DNA of 64,000 nucleotides, taken from Syntrophobacterales bacterium. GTDB taxonomy: Bacteria > Desulfobacterota > Syntrophorhabdia > Syntrophorhabdales > Syntrophorhabdaceae. Each line of letters begins with the position of its first letter. The first letter of the stretch is position 1. Below are positions 62,191 to 64,000 of the stretch, in pieces. A model generated the notes under the pieces. It worked only from the letters and a program-made list of their open reading frames with translations. It had not been told where the DNA came from and ran no database searches. The DNA lies in assembly GCA_031274925.1 (NCBI GenBank), contig JAISPL010000006.1, forward strand, positions 1 to 64,000, given 5' to 3'. The translations under genes and the position numbers were made by a program.

Positions 62191-63183
62191 TTAGTAGATA
62201 CTGCTAATAATGGGAGCATATTTTTCGATAACCATATCTGCTATCCGCGAAAGCGGACCTCTTGCATCAACTCGCAGACATGGCCTGCCCTCACATTTTT
62301 TCTGTTGAGAAACACCAAAAGAGTACCCATAATTTTCGGCAATCTCTGCAAGCGACAGGGGGGTGACATGAAACAATGCGGCAAACTCACGACTCAACGT
62401 GATGGTAAAGATATTTTCCAGATCGACCTTGCTTTCTTTATATCGTCCAATTGACGCCGCTGAAAACCCCGCGGAAGGTCGAATCCTCCACGACTTCAGG
62501 CCTTCCGATCTTTTCAGCCCTTTACTTAAATACCTGTCCTCAAGAAAATAGTTCATATCAAAACGAATTCCCAAATGGCGGCATACTTTTTCCAGAATCT
62601 CTTCGCTTTTCAGGATCAAATCTTCATATCTGATCTCCAGTACTCTCGCATCCTGCCGATAATTCCTGATTGCCGACATGCAGGCCAGCCAGAAATCGCC
62701 GGCGGACACAACGGTATGCCCTCTAGCCATGAAAGATATAATGATGTCTCTGGGGTCTCGGACAAGATGGATGACTTTACTATTAGGGAAGACCTTCAAA
62801 AATGGGCCGAGCATATAGATGTTCGTGGGCGTCTTTTCAGCCCAGATCCGTTTGTTTGTTATCTCCAGCACATGGTCTTCCAACCCACCCACAAAAGCCT
62901 TTACATCGCTGGATTCCATTACTCGTGTCCAGATATCTCTTTTCCTCAAACCGTATGAATCTGTATTCACCAGTATCGCCCTGTCCTGAAAATAGGGGTT
63001 ACTCGAAATGCCGAAATTCCTGATAAGTTGATTCCATCGTTTTAGACGATTATAGTCTTCGTAGAATATTGGTTTTGAAAAAAGACTCAATTCTTCGCCG
63101 CATGCAATATCGGGATGCCTGTTTAACAGTTGAGAGAAAAAAGTACTCCCCGACGATCCTGAACAACAAACGTTGACAATCAT
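62191..63183 (-). CDS. Sulfotransferase family protein
   Basis: 330 aa enzyme that would transfer sulfate from PAPS to a sugar. The 5'-phosphosulfate-binding loop is CCSGSSGSTFFSQLLNRHP (6-24) and the 3'-phosphate-binding segment is VIHLVRDPRDIIISFMARG around residue 140. In this polysaccharide cluster the acceptor is probably a surface glycan. No PAPS synthesis genes are in the window. A sulfated surface glycan is inferred. Confidence 0.85.
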   Translation of the reverse strand: MIVNVCCSGSSGSTFFSQLLNRHPDIACGEELSLFSKPIFYEDYNRLKRWNQLIRNFGISSNPYFQDRAILVNTDSYGLRKRDIWTRVMESSDVKAFVGGLEDHVLEITNKRIWAEKTPTNIYMLGPFLKVFPNSKVIHLVRDPRDIIISFMARGHTVVSAGDFWLACMSAIRNYRQDARVLEIRYEDLILKSEEILEKVCRHLGIRFDMNYFLEDRYLSKGLKRSEGLKSWRIRPSAGFSAASIGRYKESKVDLENIFTITLSREFAALFHVTPLSLAEIAENYGYSFGVSQQKKCEGRPCLRVDARGPLSRIADMVIEKYAPIISSIY

Positions 63184-64000
63184 TTATATACCTCTTTTTC
63201 TTACGGATCTCTCTTGGCCGGAATCGGTTTTGCGGCACGGAGTTTGTAAATCCATTTTACATTTCCATACTTCTACGTATGGTCGCAACATGGGATGCCA
63301 TGGAAGGTACGAGTTCTTCTTTTCAATCTAGCCTATTGTCTTCTTCCGTTCTGCCTCTATTGATTCCATCTGCTTCCCGCACTATTCCAGCCCAGACAAT
63401 ACCCAATCTCTCTGATCCAGAAATGAGTCGCCTTCTAAGCAGAGAGATGGTGATCAAGTGGATTCTTGTTAGGCATTCATCGGCCACGAGACCAGTCTTA
63501 GGATCAAAAATATGCTTGGGTTATGTCTATATAATAAATTCCGCTCTGTACAGCAAACTTCCTGGGGCTGTCGCTATAGGGCAAAGTCAAATCAGTTTTG
63601 CATTGTCCGATTTTTTCTTCTCAAGACGGGTAACGTCACTTCATGATAAACCGTTGTCTTTTATTGGAGCATGGCGCCTGTCGATATCACCCTCTCGGGA
63701 ACCTTTTCGAGGAGATAATTGACAAAGGCAAAATGATTCCTAAGCAACCTTTTGGCTGAAACTCCGCTGACTCACCATATTTCATACACCGGCGCCAGAG
63801 AACGATTCCACAGCCTACTTCGCCAATCTGTATAAATATGGCCCTATATCGTCTGCCACCCAAAGTCTTTTTAAAAGTTTCCAAAGCCTCGGTCCTTAAA
63901 TACTGGAATACGAATTTGCCATTCCCTGGGCAACACTCCTCTGAACGGCCAGAATCTGGATGAAAAAATCTTTCACTAGTTTTTTCTTTTATTGAAACAT
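63184..64000. other. Decayed region; possible Gfo/Idh-type oxidoreductase remnant on the minus strand
   Basis: No intact gene. On the minus strand, pieces ALETFKKTLGG..YRAIFIQ and later WNRSLAPVYEIW, then NYLLEKVPERVISTG (about 63900-63680), follow in order the middle part of Gfo/Idh-family sugar oxidoreductases (GxIRYIYSNRL..ILWSxAPHDISxxLYLLGxxPxxVSATG). Later blocks (about 63500-63340) may be the C-terminal part. Frames change several times. The match is by eye and weak. The plus-strand frame 63279-63722 is judged a shadow. Confidence 0.35.

Noticed and set aside
63279-63722. Plus-strand frame of 147 codons
   Set aside because: Serine-rich and without family resemblance; the opposite strand shows better, though broken, coding blocks.
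1-64000. CRISPR array, rRNA operon, tmRNA, riboswitches or a replication origin
   Set aside because: Looked for regular repeats, rRNA signatures, tmRNA ends and known riboswitch cores by eye; none seen.

Overview
The window looks like a chromosomal segment of a Gram-negative, probably anaerobic, bacterium of deltaproteobacterial type (Desulfobacterota, syntroph-like). This rests on gene order (ispE - tRNA-Gln - prs - ctc-type L25 - pth; the DUF2344/B12 radical-SAM gene next to RNase G; recA - alaS), on the folate-dependent TrmFO, and on surface-polysaccharide genes that presuppose an outer membrane. There is no rRNA gene, so the placement is inference.

Layout. 0-0.6 kb: left-edge fragment of an insertion sequence and non-coding DNA. 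0.6-10.0 kb: a tight minus-strand row bioB, trmFO, topA, dprA, a DUF218-like gene, an RDD gene, rsmE, an HD/OB nuclease gene, thiL. 10.4-20.9 kb: minus-strand housekeeping genes pth, rplY(ctc), prs, tRNA-Gln, a decayed spoVG, ispE, rng, a large radical-SAM gene, phosphomannomutase, a ROK kinase and a DUF72 gene. 21-27.7 kb: a LOG-like gene, trmI, a 2-hydroxyacid dehydrogenase, proC, pcm, a small gene, murJ. 27.7-33.6 kb: sparse DNA with a two-gene ABC-2 exporter, an FKBP isomerase, a decayed class V aminotransferase, a decayed GAF gene and an IS630 fragment. 33.7-42 kb: a Crp/Fnr regulator, alaS, recA, thpR, pncC, pgpA, hisI, hisF, hisA and a small exported protein. 42.2-49 kb: a sugar-activation and lipid-linked sugar transfer group. 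49.5-52.1 kb: purF-pyrE and engB. 52.25-56.2 kb: a pst phosphate-uptake operon with its own promoter, a palindromic operator candidate and a frameshifted ribbon-helix-helix gene translationally coupled to pstS. 56.2-64 kb: IS630/IS3 scars followed by a minus-strand polysaccharide cluster (two GT-A transferases, GDP-mannose dehydratase, a GT4 transferase, a sulfotransferase) interspersed with wrecked acetyltransferase, methyltransferase and possibly oxidoreductase genes.

How it fits together. Most operons are intact and tightly overlapping, while the spaces between them hold recognisable gene corpses: spoVG, an alanine-glyoxylate-type aminotransferase, a GAF protein, an RHH regulator, a LbH acyltransferase, a SAM methyltransferase and three transposase fragments. 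Several carry both frameshifts and stop codons in otherwise clean surroundings, so real decay is likelier than sequencing error. The most interesting live systems are the RHH-pst operon and the UAP / sugar dehydrogenase / SDR / GT2 / GT39 group, which could make up a complete route from a UDP-sugar to a polyprenyl-linked sugar and periplasmic transfer.
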